Part shown: positions 16,594 to 39,032 of the stretch, piece by piece
How positions within the stretch are numbered: the first letter of the stretch is position 1
How the letters are laid out: every line of letters begins with the position of its first letter
From: Brachyhypopomus gauderio
Lineage: Eukaryota > Chordata > Actinopteri > Gymnotiformes > Hypopomidae
Assembly (NCBI RefSeq): GCF_052324685.1
Contig: NC_135228.1
Coordinates: 10,628,886 to 10,692,885 of the forward strand
Direction: 5' to 3'
Length of the DNA: 64,000 nucleotides
Program-made: the position numbers and the translations under genes
The notes under the pieces: model-generated
Database searches by the model: none
The model's input: only the letters and a program-made list of their open reading frames with translations
Told to the model about the DNA's origin: nothing

Positions 16594-19428
16594 TGCTGCA
16601 GCATGAAGATGAATCACTGGCAGGAGAAAAAGAAAAGGAGCAGTGAGGAGGACCCGCGGAAGGGGGAGGGGGGGTCATGAAAGAGATAAGAGTCGGAAAA
16701 AAAAAACTCCCTACATCACACCTCCAACAGAGGCGTAGCCCATAACGCAAACTCTCGTTAACATTCCCTCCACGTCGACATATAAATGGCACATGCTTTG
16801 TGCAGGGCTGGTCTTCAATTATTTGCGTCCTAAATATAAAAACATGAAAGGAAATGTGAAAGTAATCAACTAAAAATCCCGCAGCCATGTGTAAGTGGGA
16901 AGAGTTACAATTAATCGGAGTAACCTGAATATATTCGCTCTAAACGCTTATGGATGAACCAAGACACGCCTACGTGAAAGGGTGTTATATGCTATTAATA
17001 GAAACGTTCCATTTTGGTCCATACCCTCTTCCTCCTCCCTCGGAAAAAAATGAGGGCTACAGTTATTTAAACAGAGATACATTAAACCTTCTCTTTGCAC
17101 TTTAAAAAATGTAAAACCAGTTACGTAGTTATTAATAGTCTTGCGACAATCATACGATGCAAAGATTAGCCCACTTAGTTCATATGAATCGTTAAACAAT
17201 CAAGACATATGTTCAGACAAAAATTGCCACCAACCAGAAGATCCGCGCGAGTCTCCATCTCTCTTCCTTCAAGTGAAGAAAAGATGGTCTCGTACAGGAA
17301 AGCACCGAGCATCCTGTAGCAAGGTACTTTGGGAAGGAATTCAGAGAACTAGCGGAGACGAACTCATTTGGTTGATTTGGATTCTTCTCCTGTGTCATCA
17401 ATTCGTTTGAGTTTCTAACCGGGGGAACGATTAGCCTTGGGTTGTCATTCCACTAATAACGTTGGTAATTCACAGACAGCGGCGTCTGGTTGTTTGTGTG
17501 CGATTGGTCCGGGGGATGAGTCTCACAACCAACGTCACGCGCTCCCTTCATTCTTGGTTGTGGCCGTGATTCAGAGCTTGTGGTCGTCGGCAGGTTTGGA
17601 GAATTCGTAAGAGGAGCTGAGAAAGATGATATTGCCAGGACTCCTGAAAAAAAATGTCATGGAAACCACGTCTGTGCCTAACTATGCTGTTTCTGACTAG
17701 GCACATACAGTTGATTGTGACTGTCGAGCCCATCTTATTACGATGATGTAAGCCCACAACCTTTTGAAGATTCTTGGAATGGTTTAAAAAATGGCAACAT
17801 ATTGCAGATGTTGGTTTTACGTTTGTAAGGCGTATATTATATATTTAAAGGTTTAACGAAACCTGTTTAATCACATGTATGACTAAAAAATTACCTCAAC
17901 CATACTGGTGTTTGGTTTTTCGTAAAATGCTTTATTGTAGCAAAATCGTGAAATGTCAAGTCGTGTTATATCTGGTTGTAACTGCAAGTTACTGGCGTGT
18001 TAATTTAAAACAAATATACAGCCAACAATTATGCAGCCAAACAAACCAAAAGTTGAATAGACGTGATATTGTGTTGGCGTTTTAGACGGTAGATGGCGCG
18101 GTGCTGTCCAGGGTCCTGATTAGTTCACCCACACGGACACTACGTGGCAGCACTGTCTACTCCGCTCATTTTGTCCACCGCGTTGGGCGGAAAGCACCGT
18201 GGCAAATCTTTTGCCAATGTCATTACCGAGGACTTTGTCTCTTGATGACATTGTGCGCATGACTTCGGCAAGTGTAATTTTGCGCACGGAATGATTTCTT
18301 CAAATGTAATTGACCAGTCAGTGTTCCTCTCTCAAATGATACATGTAGGCGCGAAACAATGTTGTTCCAGACATTGTTATAATCGGACCTGATACAATTG
18401 TTCCGACCGAAACACCGGCTGATGTCATGACCATGGACCAGATTCTTAGGCAGACCATCTGTAAATAACTTCACGTCTGGGGGAATTCGATTAGGATCAT
18501 GACTGACTGAATTAATACCGCATATACGTTAAACGTTTAGAGCCTAAAATAACTGTTTTAGCATAAAATGCGTTCTCACTCCTTGTGCTGCTATAACACT
18601 TATTTTGATTTAATCATGAAATCCCTGAAGGGTACAGTCCATTTAAAAACACTCTCTCAATACCTTTCAAATGTGGTCATTTGAAGTCTGGATGTAAACG
18701 TATATTAAATTACGTCATTTGTGCGTATATAAACGGATGCCTTATGTAATATTAATCCGTGTATCAGACGCCTCGAGCTCCGTAACGACGTCTCATTGTG
18801 GAACTCAACACGTGCCTGTTACGACGACTGCCATAGCTTGTCTGTCAACTGAATGTGTCGGCTTACTGGGAAGCCTGTCACCAGAATAAACCAGTATAGC
18901 AAACAGTGTTAACTAGTTGAGCAGACAACGAATGATGAACGTCTTTAAGAACAATCGATATTAACGGGTGAATTCTGAATGAATGTGCATTCGCTCAATT
19001 TACTAAGATATCTGGTGGCTTTGTTTGGTTAACCCCTTCATAACGAGGCGTCGTGTTTTTGACATGCTTACCAAGCGGTTATGATGAAACCCTGTGCTAA
19101 GATTTTCTAGGTCTGCAACCTTGTTTTATAAATAGATACAATATCTGATATCACAACGGTATAATCCAGTGATACAATTTAAGCTAAACTAGTTTGAGAT
19201 AAAATGAGAATTTAATATACAAATATACATATTAAAGTTGACATGACGTACTTTAACTCCATGGTGTTTCATGTTAAATACGGTATGCTGGGCATTGTTG
19301 AACAACACCTGTGGTGTCCTATTGTTTATGCACTAATGCTGAGTAGCAAATAAGACATAAAGCCACTATTTGCCTTTAGCATTTTCAGTCTTTCTTTCTT
19401 TGAAAGTTTCTATACAAGCCCTCCTAGG

Positions 19429-19429
<1 letters not shown>

Positions 19430-19489
<60 letters not shown>

Positions 19490-19514
19490 TGTGTGTGTGT
19501 GGGGGGGGGGGGGG
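19430..19514. repeat. (GT)n then poly-G microsatellite
   Basis: About 70 bp of GT repeats with one interruption, ending in a run of 14 G. Confidence 0.96.
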
Positions 19515-22500
19515 TACTGAATTATGAGAAAGTATTTTAAAAAGATGAAGAACATAAAATGTACATCAGTATGTGCTTCAGAAAATCACTTGATCAGAAC
19601 ATCCAGTGGAGTTTATAACAGGAGACTGGAAATACCAAGGAAGGCATTTGACATTCTGGTATTTACAAATCTACTCTGGGATTAGTTTAGCCCAGTTTAT
19701 GGGACATCGTTAACTTGTAGAGGGGAAACATAATGAGGGAATAATGGCTACGCTACATTTTCTTTGGTCTTCATAGGCTGCACCCAAGACCTAATAACTT
19801 GTACATGATGGCTGTGGATGAATACAAATATAAATCCTTTCAGAGTGTTATCAGCTGGTGACGTATACTGTGGGTGGAAGCCTGCTTCTGTCTACCTACA
19901 CATCAAATGGCCTCTTTGTTGGTTACCAATAATATCGTTAGTGTGTAAAAGGTGCCAATGGGCTGACATGTTCTACTAGGTAATTTTCCACCTAGGACGC
20001 TTGACCTGTAATACCTCATGTGTCATCTTAATCTACTTCGAAGTTAAAGTAGTTCTTCATCTGGTGATGGCCAGCACGTGCTATCTGACAAACACACGAA
20101 CAAGTGGAAAATGAGGCCAAGCACACGTTTTTCTATAGGACACAGCGGCAATTCAAAGTGTCTTATGCCAACATACAAATAATAAAGTTCATTATAGAAA
20201 TACTCATTGGTCAGCTGCTTATGAAGAGATGTTCTTACTTTGCTATCTGACATTTGGTTTTGTTCAGTTTTTGCACTAGTCAGTGATCGCTGGTTGATGA
20301 TTGTCATAGTGGGTGACCTTGGCTAAGGACCCCACACTTATCTGGGTGCAAACTACATTTATTTTCATGTGTTTCCTGTTAAAAAAAAACCTTGAAGACC
20401 AGAACTTCCCATTTTTGCAGGGAGGGTCTGTGTTTGTGGTTTGGGTGGTGGCAATGGGCGAAGTGGTATGAGAGTTTCGGTTATGGGCCCGTGCTTCTGG
20501 GACATGCTAATTGTATCTCAAAACACTTCCTCAAACTGGATCTTGCAATTGTTTCACAACTCCCTACTTTTCATAATTCAAAACCAATCAACAGATTACT
20601 ACTGGTCAACAGAGAACATTATGAAGTCGTAATTGTTATAAAGTCACAATCCTGTTGAGGAATTCTTTTCTGCTTGGAGAAGGTATATTATTACTGTCAT
20701 TATGCCCAAAAGCCACTTTGAGATATTTAGGGCAATGACAGACCACCAGAGCAGGACCAGGTATACCCAGAAATTATTCCCATATTTTCCCAAGGAAAAT
20801 ATTCTTTGTGATGTCGACAAACATTTGGCTCAATCTTAAATACATCAGGCAAAATAAAACAAAGAGCAAACTTTTGTCTTATATTTTGTATCATATTACA
20901 ATATTATTGTATTTATATTATGTTTGACCATTTACATCTATTACAGTATATTGCATGAAACCCAATATAATGACCATTCTTACATTCTTACACTTTGTTG
21001 GACCATCTGTGTGTGTGTACAGATGATTTTACTGTAATTCTAGTGAATCGTGGAGGATTACAATAGGTGTTCTTTAACATTATACAGTAGTAAGAAATAT
21101 CCTTAACACCTTAGAAGTGCCCACAGGTTGTGATCTGCATCTTTGTGACACATAGTAGTGTTTTGCTTGTGAATGGTTCATGACTTCTTTTTTTTACTAC
21201 TTTTTTGTTTACTGTTGTGCATCACAGTATGACTGAATTATACAGATTTTCTTCATTTGTTTGTTGTTTATTGTTTTTGGCTGAAGTAGAGAATTTCCAG
21301 AGAGGATGAGGAGTTTGGGAAGGCGTGTTAGTGTGCCACAGGCTGCGATGGCTGGTTAGAGTGTGTGTTCACTGTTTGGACCAACGTGGTTAAGCGCCTG
21401 AGGAAAACCATAATTCAACAAAGCACTGTGCAGGGAAAGTGCAGCCTCAACTGAATCTGTTTTTCCAGTCTGGGTTAGTCATCTCTGGTTAAGGCCATGA
21501 TTATCATAAATTAGCGCTCCTCAACCTGTCTTTGAACGCTAATAAGCTCTCGTCCTCGAGTACTCTGAGCCTTGGCTCCTGGGCTGGCTGCAGCTATGAC
21601 ACACTGCATATTCCCAGCCAAACTTTTTTTTCCCTTTCCTCCTATCAGATGGATGGCTTATGTAACTCTATTGTGTAACGCAGCACGATAATACATTTCA
21701 CACCCTGCCGCCTCTCTGGTGAAGAAGTAGTGGTCATAATAGCAGAACAGCGGTCAACACCTCTTTACTGGACTTGGATTCGTCTCTATGTCTCTTTCTC
21801 TCTATGTCTCTTTCTCTCTATGTCTCTCTAGTTCTCTCTGCCTCCCTCTCTCTTGGTATCTCACCCTCACGTTCTGTCTTCCCTGTCTCTTTTGGCCTGT
21901 GTCCTCCTCTCCCTCCCTCTGTCTCATCTCTCCTCGGTGCGTCTCAGTCTCACCGGTGGGGTGTTTTCTCAGTATCTCGCTCTCCCACACGCTTGTGACG
22001 GAACATCTGTGATGCGTGAGAAACTTCAGCGTTGTCGCCGTCCAACACTAATGGCATATTACACAGCATTATATTAAAGTCTGCACTGAACATGTAACAT
22101 GTCATTACGTTACTTTTATATTAGAAGCATTATAAATTGCAGAGGACAATATGCCAATCATAGCTATAAAGAATTATGCCTTTCACTTAAGAATTCCTCC
22201 TTTATTTTGAGTCATCTAGAGTATTATATAAACCCTACCCCAGTATGAATGAATGAAGTTCCATTTATACTGTACCTTTCAATAAGGCACTTTCAACAGG
22301 AGAGTAAAGCAGACCAATGAAACCTGGTTCATTAAAATAACCTCAAGCAGAATATACAAGGAGAACTGACACTGGTTAGGAGTTAAATGTAACATTGGTC
22401 CCTAATGTTTTGTTCTGTTGCTATGCATTTAGGTACAATTCTCCTGAATCAAACACACCTCAGTGGGTGTCGCTCATATTTGAATGGCATGACTGAGCCA

Positions 22501-22589
22501 GGAGAGTCTGTATTCTGGTCTGGTACATGGCTGTTTCTGACAAGGAGCACAGTGAATTTACAGTCTCTGAGGATTTTACATTTATGTAA

Positions 22590-22788
22590 TGTCTCTTCTT
22601 CTCTCTCCCTTTCCTCCCTCTCTCTCTCTTTCTCTCTCTCTCCTTCTATCACTCTCTCTCTTTCTCTCTCCCTCTCTCTCTCTCTCTCTCCCTCTCTCTC
22701 CTTCTATCACTCTCTCTCTCCCTCTCTCCTTCTCTCTGTCTTTCTTTCTCTCTCTCTCCTTCTATCTCTCTCTCTCTCTCTCTTTCCT
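22590..22788. repeat. (CT)n pyrimidine tract, about 200 bp
   Basis: CT repeats with CCT and TCTAT interruptions; almost no purines on the plus strand. Open frames through it are low-complexity artefacts. Confidence 0.95.
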
Positions 22789-22880
22789 CACGAACTTGAA
22801 CTCGAAGAGGAAGTGAGCAGCCCACTTCCTATCGTCATGGTAACAGCATGTGAATGCATTGGGCCATATCAGTAAGCCAG

Positions 22881-22970
22881 CAAGAGAGAGAGAGGGAGAG
22901 AGAGAGTGAGAGAGAGTGAGAGAAAGAAAGAGAGAGAGAGGACGCATTATAGAAACAGAGAGAGAGAGGA
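22881..22970. repeat. (GA)n purine tract
   Basis: GA repeats with a few interruptions, complementary to the (CT)n tract about 90 bp upstream. Confidence 0.93.
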
Positions 22971-24347
22971 CGCAAGTGAAATCTGCATCAGAAAACACAG
23001 CTCAGTCTCCCAAGCCGTCTCTAAGGTAGGTAACCGTGGGGACAGGGTCTGTGAGACAGGGGTTCAGGCTGATGTCCAAATCTAGGGAGACATTTCCCTC
23101 ACCACGCTGCAAGTCTGGGTGATGTCATGCATGTCCTGCATGTGATGTTTACATCAGTATCGCTCCGTTTGGCCAGGTGACCCCTGAATGACAATTCAAC
23201 TTGTGGCTTGCGTTCTGTGACTGATCTTCGTGCGTTCTTATGTAATGAGAAACACCATCGGCGTGTTTTGGTGTTGTGCAGCTGCCTCCTTTCATCATGG
23301 GCTGGTGTTTTAGATCCTGATATGACATCGTTGAAGCGTATGCGTCGCAGAGGTTGGCAAGGCTGATGTACCTGCTCTATTTTCGTCACAAATGCTGTGT
23401 GTTTTCGTAGTGTAATTCTGTCGTCCAGGGGCATTGTCTGTTTTACTGGATGCGCATGTAAATACATGTGAGTCCAAATATGTGTGAGCTGTTGTCATTG
23501 TTGTTACTATTCCAGCCCGAGCAGAGTGTCATGCCGTCAGACTCTCACAGGCGTGGGTCTTTACGGCGCTTTTACCGAAATATTTGCGGTCAGAGCAAAT
23601 ATGCAGGAATTGACAAGTACAATGTAATGTACGATGTGGTTTGGTTCGCTGCATATGAATGTCTACAGGTCATATTTTGGTGATCTCGATCATGGTGTAT
23701 GATTTTGAACAATCCCCTGCTCGAGTTTGGGTGTCATGTCTGCAAAATACGAATATCAACATTCATTTTGCATTGACGTAGCAAAAACATTTAGTCAACT
23801 GAACTAGCAACTGTCCCCAACACATCCTTATGTCATAGCTCACTGCAATACCTAGAGGAATGCTGAGTGGATTGGATGAGACACTTGGTTTAGATGCATT
23901 TGTTATAGATTTGCTCTTTGTTTATCTCATACAGTTTGCAGTATGAAATGCCAATTAGAGTTAGATTGGTATCATATGAAAAGCCTTCAGGCAATTTGTT
24001 TTTAGAACCTAATTTGTATAGTAAATGGTATTACCATTGTGAGTCATACATTAATATAATATATTATTAGGTGAGTGCTACTTGGAATTGAAAAGTGGTG
24101 TGATGGTTAACCTAAATGTTGGGTATTTAGGTGCCAGTGCAAGAGTCTTGAGGACAAGCTCCAGGTTCTGTGATGTGTCTGTGATATCTGTGATGTGTCT
24201 GTGATTCTTCATCTATTCTATTTCTCTGATGCACTCATTTGTCTGGTTGGGACAGTACTACAGGTGTTATGTAGTCCAGAATACGTATATAAATGAGAGC
24301 AAGAATGGGAGAAATTTGGGAAAATAATTTGGGGAAATAATGCAAGA

Positions 24348-24372
24348 CCCCCCCCCCCCCCCCCCCTCCCCC
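24348..24372. repeat. Poly-C run
   Basis: Nineteen C, one T, five C. Confidence 0.95.
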
Positions 24373-25194
24373 AATAAAACAAAAAAAAAGCAAAACATGA
24401 AGCCATAGGGTTCCAGAAATGTAAAATAACACCATTGTCTCCTTTTCCTATCACAATGGTTAGGATAGATGTAGAGGTGTTATACAAAAAAAAACATGTA
24501 ATTTTGTCCCAGATATGAGAAGTTCTGATACCCCATCTTTTATTTTACCATGCACCCACTGAGCTAGTGGTTAAAGTCCTATGTAATCCCGTATACAATG
24601 AGTTGAACTTCCTCGAGGAACTTTGGTGTAGTTTTTGTCTCTGTCCTTCGCGATTCTGGAATATTCTTCTCGCTATCTGGCTTTCGGTGCTATACTTAGT
24701 GTTAACATCCAGCGTTCACGCAGAGCCCCACAGAGCCTCTAGTTCTGTATGCACAGATTGTAGAGCTGCTATTCAGATTCATTTTGGTTCTGCTCTTGCT
24801 CTGTGTATGGATGAACAGGTAACTGTTGCCATGGTGAACTCCCACTCATGTGCCAAACAAAGATGCAGATAGGCTGATATTTTCTCACTTTTTTTCTTTT
24901 TTTCATTCTCCCTCTCTTTGTCTCAAAATGACTGAAAAAATGATCTCATCCCCTTGGTCCTTCAAGCACCAATTACACTACGGCACTTAAGGTTCAGTAG
25001 CTCAGATTAAACATTTGACTTATTTGAATTACATCATATCTCTCTGAAATGAGCAACTCTTTTTTATTGCTGCAGGTTGTGCATTTCTCCCAATGCACTG
25101 AAGATGGGATCCCTCTGCATTCAGTAAAGATTTCGTTTTATGACAAACCCCTAAGACGTGCCCTGTGGTAGCTTCTTCAGCATCCTGTATAAAC

Positions 25195-27660
25195 ATGGAG
25201 CAGTCAGCCTTGTTTTGTCCATCCCAGACTTGGAAAGGCCCAAACGTTTCGACATTTTCTCCAGAGTGGGACGATTCCTTGAACTCGTACCTTTCGGCGC
25301 CTGACGTGATCAAGCCCCCACCGCAGTTCCAAGACCCAGAGGAGTCGCACCAGTCCCCTCAATCTGGCGCTGCCGTCATTAGAAGGAGGGATAAAGAACG
25401 ATCCGGAAAAGGCACCACGGAGAAGGAACGCAGAAGCAGACCCTCCAGCGCCGCAGAACCCCACAGACGATCGCTGTCCCTTTCCACGGCCCTCGGCGCC
25501 AACCCGGCCGTAGCACGCCGACGGTGTGAAAGCTACGCCCTGTCGTACCCCAGCAGCAGCTCGGACGACAGCGGCAGTGACAGCACGTCCGCGAGAAGAG
25601 GTGATCGCCTTCCAGATGCGGTGCCCCGGTCCAGGCCGAGGAGCATCGTCCTGAAAAAGGCCAAGAAGAAACCGGCCCCACCTACACGTACCGTGTCGCT
25701 GCACAGGCTGGTGAGTTCGAAACCAGAACGTCGAACGCACAGTCTCTATATTCCCGGCGATGACCAGAATGTCATGCTCCTTCCAGACCTTATCCCCATA
25801 CATAAGGCTGAATCTGGTGACACTAAGCAGTCCGCTCTTCCAGTCGGGGCGCAAGCGAAGGTACCAGTGGACCACCCTTTCTCCAGCCACAGGCCTCTCA
25901 AAGAGCTCAGGTCTAGTGAACCATGCAAGAATACTCCTGTCTCCTCTGCAGGAACCCCCGTGAAAGAAGCCGCAAAGGTTTCTTGCAGCTCGGACTGCAA
26001 CATCTCCCCATCTTCTTCCCGCTCCTCTCCATCTCAGCCCTCCATCTCCTCTCCTTCTAAGCCACCCGGCTCTGCCTCTCCGTCCAGCGGCTACTCGAGC
26101 CAGTGCGAGACTCCCACTCAGCCAGTATCGATCATAACAGGATCATCTCCACTGGGCTGTAGGATGCGCACTAAACCTTCCAACGCAGTTGCCGGACAAC
26201 GGGGCAGAAACTGCAGGTCAAGATTATCTCTGCAGTTACCTACGGCGCAATCAACCATCGCCAATCCTGAACCCTCCCTGGTCCAGCCGAAAGTGAACCG
26301 CCGCTACTCGGACGCCTCCGGGCCCAAGCAGAGACTGAGCAACAGCATGCTGATAATGCCCGTAGTGACCCAGGAGGACCTGAACAACGTGCGCTTGCGC
26401 TCGGTCAGCAGCACGGACCTGGACGGTGCTGCAGGCCCAATCTCTGGGGTCATCGAGGAGGAGATCGAAAGGGACGAGAGCTTTGAGACCGCACAGCTGA
26501 GTCCAAAGTCGAAACCCCCTGTAGCGCCCAAGCCCCCTGTGTCCAAAAGACTCCCTGGTACGGCGGCAAGGTCCAATTTGGGCACGGCTCCTGCAGTGGA
26601 TTATCAGGAACTGGCTACCGGCGGACAGGACTGCATTTATTCATCGGTTAATAAAATTAAGCCCAATGTTATTTTTCCATCCCCGTCTAAGGCCGGTACG
26701 GACCATGCACACCAACAGGTACAGCCGTACGCTGACTGTCAGTCTCGAGAGCAAAAGATGGAGGGCGGTCGGCCGCAGCCTTCATGCGGTACAGGGGACT
26801 CGAGTATACAAACCTTCAGAACTGCGACACATTCCAACCCAAGCAAACCACAGAAGAAGAGACAAGCACCTGGTCCTCCAGTGGCAAAGAGACCCGATAT
26901 GGTCCACATTCCTTGTGATAACACGTCTGCACTGGAGAATGTGGATAAGCATGACCTGTCCGCTCCCAATTATTCCAAGCCCAGAAGCTCTCAGAAGGAA
27001 TACCATGTCACGGTCTATGGGTTCATTCCTGGTTATGCACGTAGCGGTGAAACAGAACAACCAAACATACCTGGTAAGAAATATACTGAAGTGAAACGGC
27101 CTTCAAATACATGGATCTGTTACGTATGTATTTGTGAGATTGCCGCCCTAAAGACATGTCATTTATTTTTCTTTAACAGAGTATGAAGCATATGAAGAAG
27201 ACCAGGGGCCAGAGACTGGTCCTCTGCATTATGAAGGTGAAGAGGATGAGGTTTTTCTTAACAAAAATGCATCTCACACAACAGAGGACTTGTTCACCAT
27301 TATTCACAGGTAAGTTAGTAAGCAAGTTCATAAAATTATTCAGCTTCTGCATTCTGCAGCTCTTTTTTTACATTTCTTATTTTCACTTGCAGGTCTAAGA
27401 GGAAACTCTTAGGTCGTAAAGACTCATCTGAAGGCAAGCAAGGTGACTTTGGCTCCCAGACGCTCGGTGGTGTTTCCAAGGCTAGTTCACAGAACGACAA
27501 CTTCATGGCTCTTCTGAGGAGGACAAGAAGTGCCAAGGCTGGCAGTGGGGGTCGAATCTCAGCCACGGAGATGCTGAAGAGCTCAAAGCCTTCCGCTCCT
27601 GGGCCTGCCGACCTGACAAATTACAAAAACTATTACATGATGCAGTCACACGGTCCTTAA
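25195..27660 (+). CDS. nhsl2: NHS-family protein (probable NHS-like 2), large exon and C-terminal exons
   Basis: NHS proteins are actin-regulating scaffolds that bind the WAVE complex and control cell morphology. Exons seen: up to 27073 (frame open from an acceptor near 25180; first ATG 25195), 27180-27309 and 27393-27660. From that ATG this makes 758 residues. NHS-family hallmarks: a KKAKKKPAPPTRTVSLHR block (human NHS has KPKAKPTPPKRSSSLRK), ASPSSGYSSQ.ETPT, and a tail with TTEDLFTIIHRSKRKLLGRKDS and RISATEMLKSSKP. One giant exon followed by two short ones matches NHS gene structure. The N-terminal WAVE homology domain is not encoded in these exons. Either upstream exons lie far away or this is a short isoform, so the start is uncertain. 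NHSL2 is chosen over NHS or NHSL1 only because the neighbours map to human Xq. The family call is firm; the paralogue is a guess. Confidence 0.8.
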
Positions 27661-28198
27661 AACCAGTATTTTGGGGTCTGTCGTCTATTGATGTTGTTTT
27701 GGCCTATAATCACATTGGCAAAGTATTTCTTGCTTAAGCTTGTGAACAATCAGCATGTACATATCAGTTGTTTCAAGTATACAATTCTGATATTGTTTTA
27801 TCTTTGAAATTGTTCTATCTTTTGTTAAGCATCAGATAAGTAAAAAATTATTGAAGATTTATATTCCACCAATTGCAAAAATAACTTTATATATATGAAT
27901 ATAGAAAGAGTTGGTTCTACCTGGCCTAAATGTTAGATATATTGTATGTTAGAGCATAAGTACTTGTCTTGGGCCTGTGTCTTGGGCCTGCCTTTAGTAG
28001 ACATTTTGTCAATCAGCACAACAATGCTGTCTATAATGACTGTTTCCAGAACATGCTGTAGATTTGCACATATACTAGTATTCAAGTATTTAAAAAGTAT
28101 TCAAAGTATTCTATCCATATGTGACTATTGGTTGTCTTTGACAAAATGCATGTAACACCGAAAATTAGGTATTATGAACTGAATATAACAATAATGAC

Positions 28199-28204
28199 AA
28201 TAAA
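28199..28204 (+). terminator. nhsl2: Probable polyadenylation signal of the NHS-family gene
   Basis: A canonical AATAAA about 540 nt after the stop codon. Confidence 0.5.
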
Positions 28205-29484
28205 ATAGATGCAGTTGTTAGCTCTCGTTAACTTGCTAGACATGGTACCGAGCAACACAGTATAGCTTCTTCACTGTCAATGTAGCATGCAGGAACAACT
28301 AACATAAACACCATGGTCATAGAGATATGAGAGAAGCTTACAAGAATGAAAGGAGGGGATTAATATAATCTTCAGGTCACTCAGATTAAATCTGCATTGC
28401 TGTTGTACATCTGATAAAACTTGACTGAAGGGATTACTTGCATGACGACCTGTGAAATACAAACACACTGCTTCTTTATTTTGAAGCATTGCTTAAACAC
28501 TTCTTCCATTTCTATTTAAAAGCTTAGATGTATATAGATGTGGGTTTTTTGTTGCTTTTGGAAAATCTTTAATGGACAGCATGTGAAATATGTGGAATTT
28601 AACTCGATTATGGAAGCAAAATGCAGTTCTTCTTTTACCTCTTTTGACATGGTAAGTGCATCTGACCAGCATAAAATATTTATGAAATAATATTAATGTA
28701 ACAGATTCAAGCAAGATAATAACAAACAGGACATAGGGATAGTTGTATATGGTTCAAAGAGAAACCATATCATTGTAACTAAGAGACTCAACCAACACCA
28801 AAGAAGAACATTGTAAATGAGGCATTAATGCACAACCACATAAAATCCTCACTCACAGTTATTTCTAACATTTTAGATGATCTGAGTCCTGAAAGCTATA
28901 TAGTGCATATATGCTTCTGATTAAGTTATATACCACTCACACTATAAAATAAATTTTTTCTCTAAACTCATGCATATTTTATCATCTAAGTAGTTTAACT
29001 AAATGCATTACTAATAAAAGGGTCATCATAAAATAGACCTCATTTATTCATATGAATATGTAAGCACTACAGAAGGGGCATTTGTTGTGTCTAATATGGG
29101 GACACGTGTGATCATCTAAATCTGATAATCTGAAAACTAGAGGAGATGGTGTTTGGATCTGCAGCCTTAAGAAATTAAGGCAATGAAATGAAAGGATTAG
29201 AGCCTAAAACGCTCCACAATAGCAACCAGTTAATAAAAAACTAAAACAAGATCAACTTTCTTTTTGGTGTGATGGAATTACCAGATATTTCATCACACAA
29301 CATTATGGAGTTAAACGCAGACGCAGTTATTTATATTCACTCTATTTTACAGGTCCTGAGGGTTGAGGAAAAGGCACATTTTGCAGGGTAGCACGTCAGC
29401 CATCTTGCCCTCGGAGATGGGAGGTTGTGATGCTGTAAATTCTCAGTCAGTTCCCTCACTTAATCTGTGTAGTTCACCTATAGT
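28205..29484. other. Intergenic AT-rich DNA, presumed gucy2f promoter at its right end
   Basis: No coding feature is seen. A TAATCT motif (CRX/OTX type, at 29461) lies just upstream of the gucy2f start. CRX drives photoreceptor genes, but a six-base match is weak evidence. Confidence 0.35.

Positions 29485-39032
<9,548 letters not shown>

Larger units (their letters stand above)
16620..25076. other. Gene-poor region between gpr12 and the NHS-family gene
   Basis: It should contain the upstream non-coding exon and promoter of gpr12 (minus strand), and perhaps early exons of the NHS-family gene (plus strand). I could not identify either. Microsatellites are listed separately. A TATATAAAC at 18726-18734 precedes a small CpG-richer patch. 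No open frame resembles a known protein. Confidence 0.45.

Noticed and set aside
16594-16617. Eight-codon N-terminal extension of gpr12
   Set aside because: It begins with GTG spanning the splice acceptor edge; the ATG at 16593 is the first real start.
24567-24872. 101-codon open frame as a possible early NHS exon
   Set aside because: It shows no resemblance to NHS N-terminal exons and has ordinary intergenic composition.
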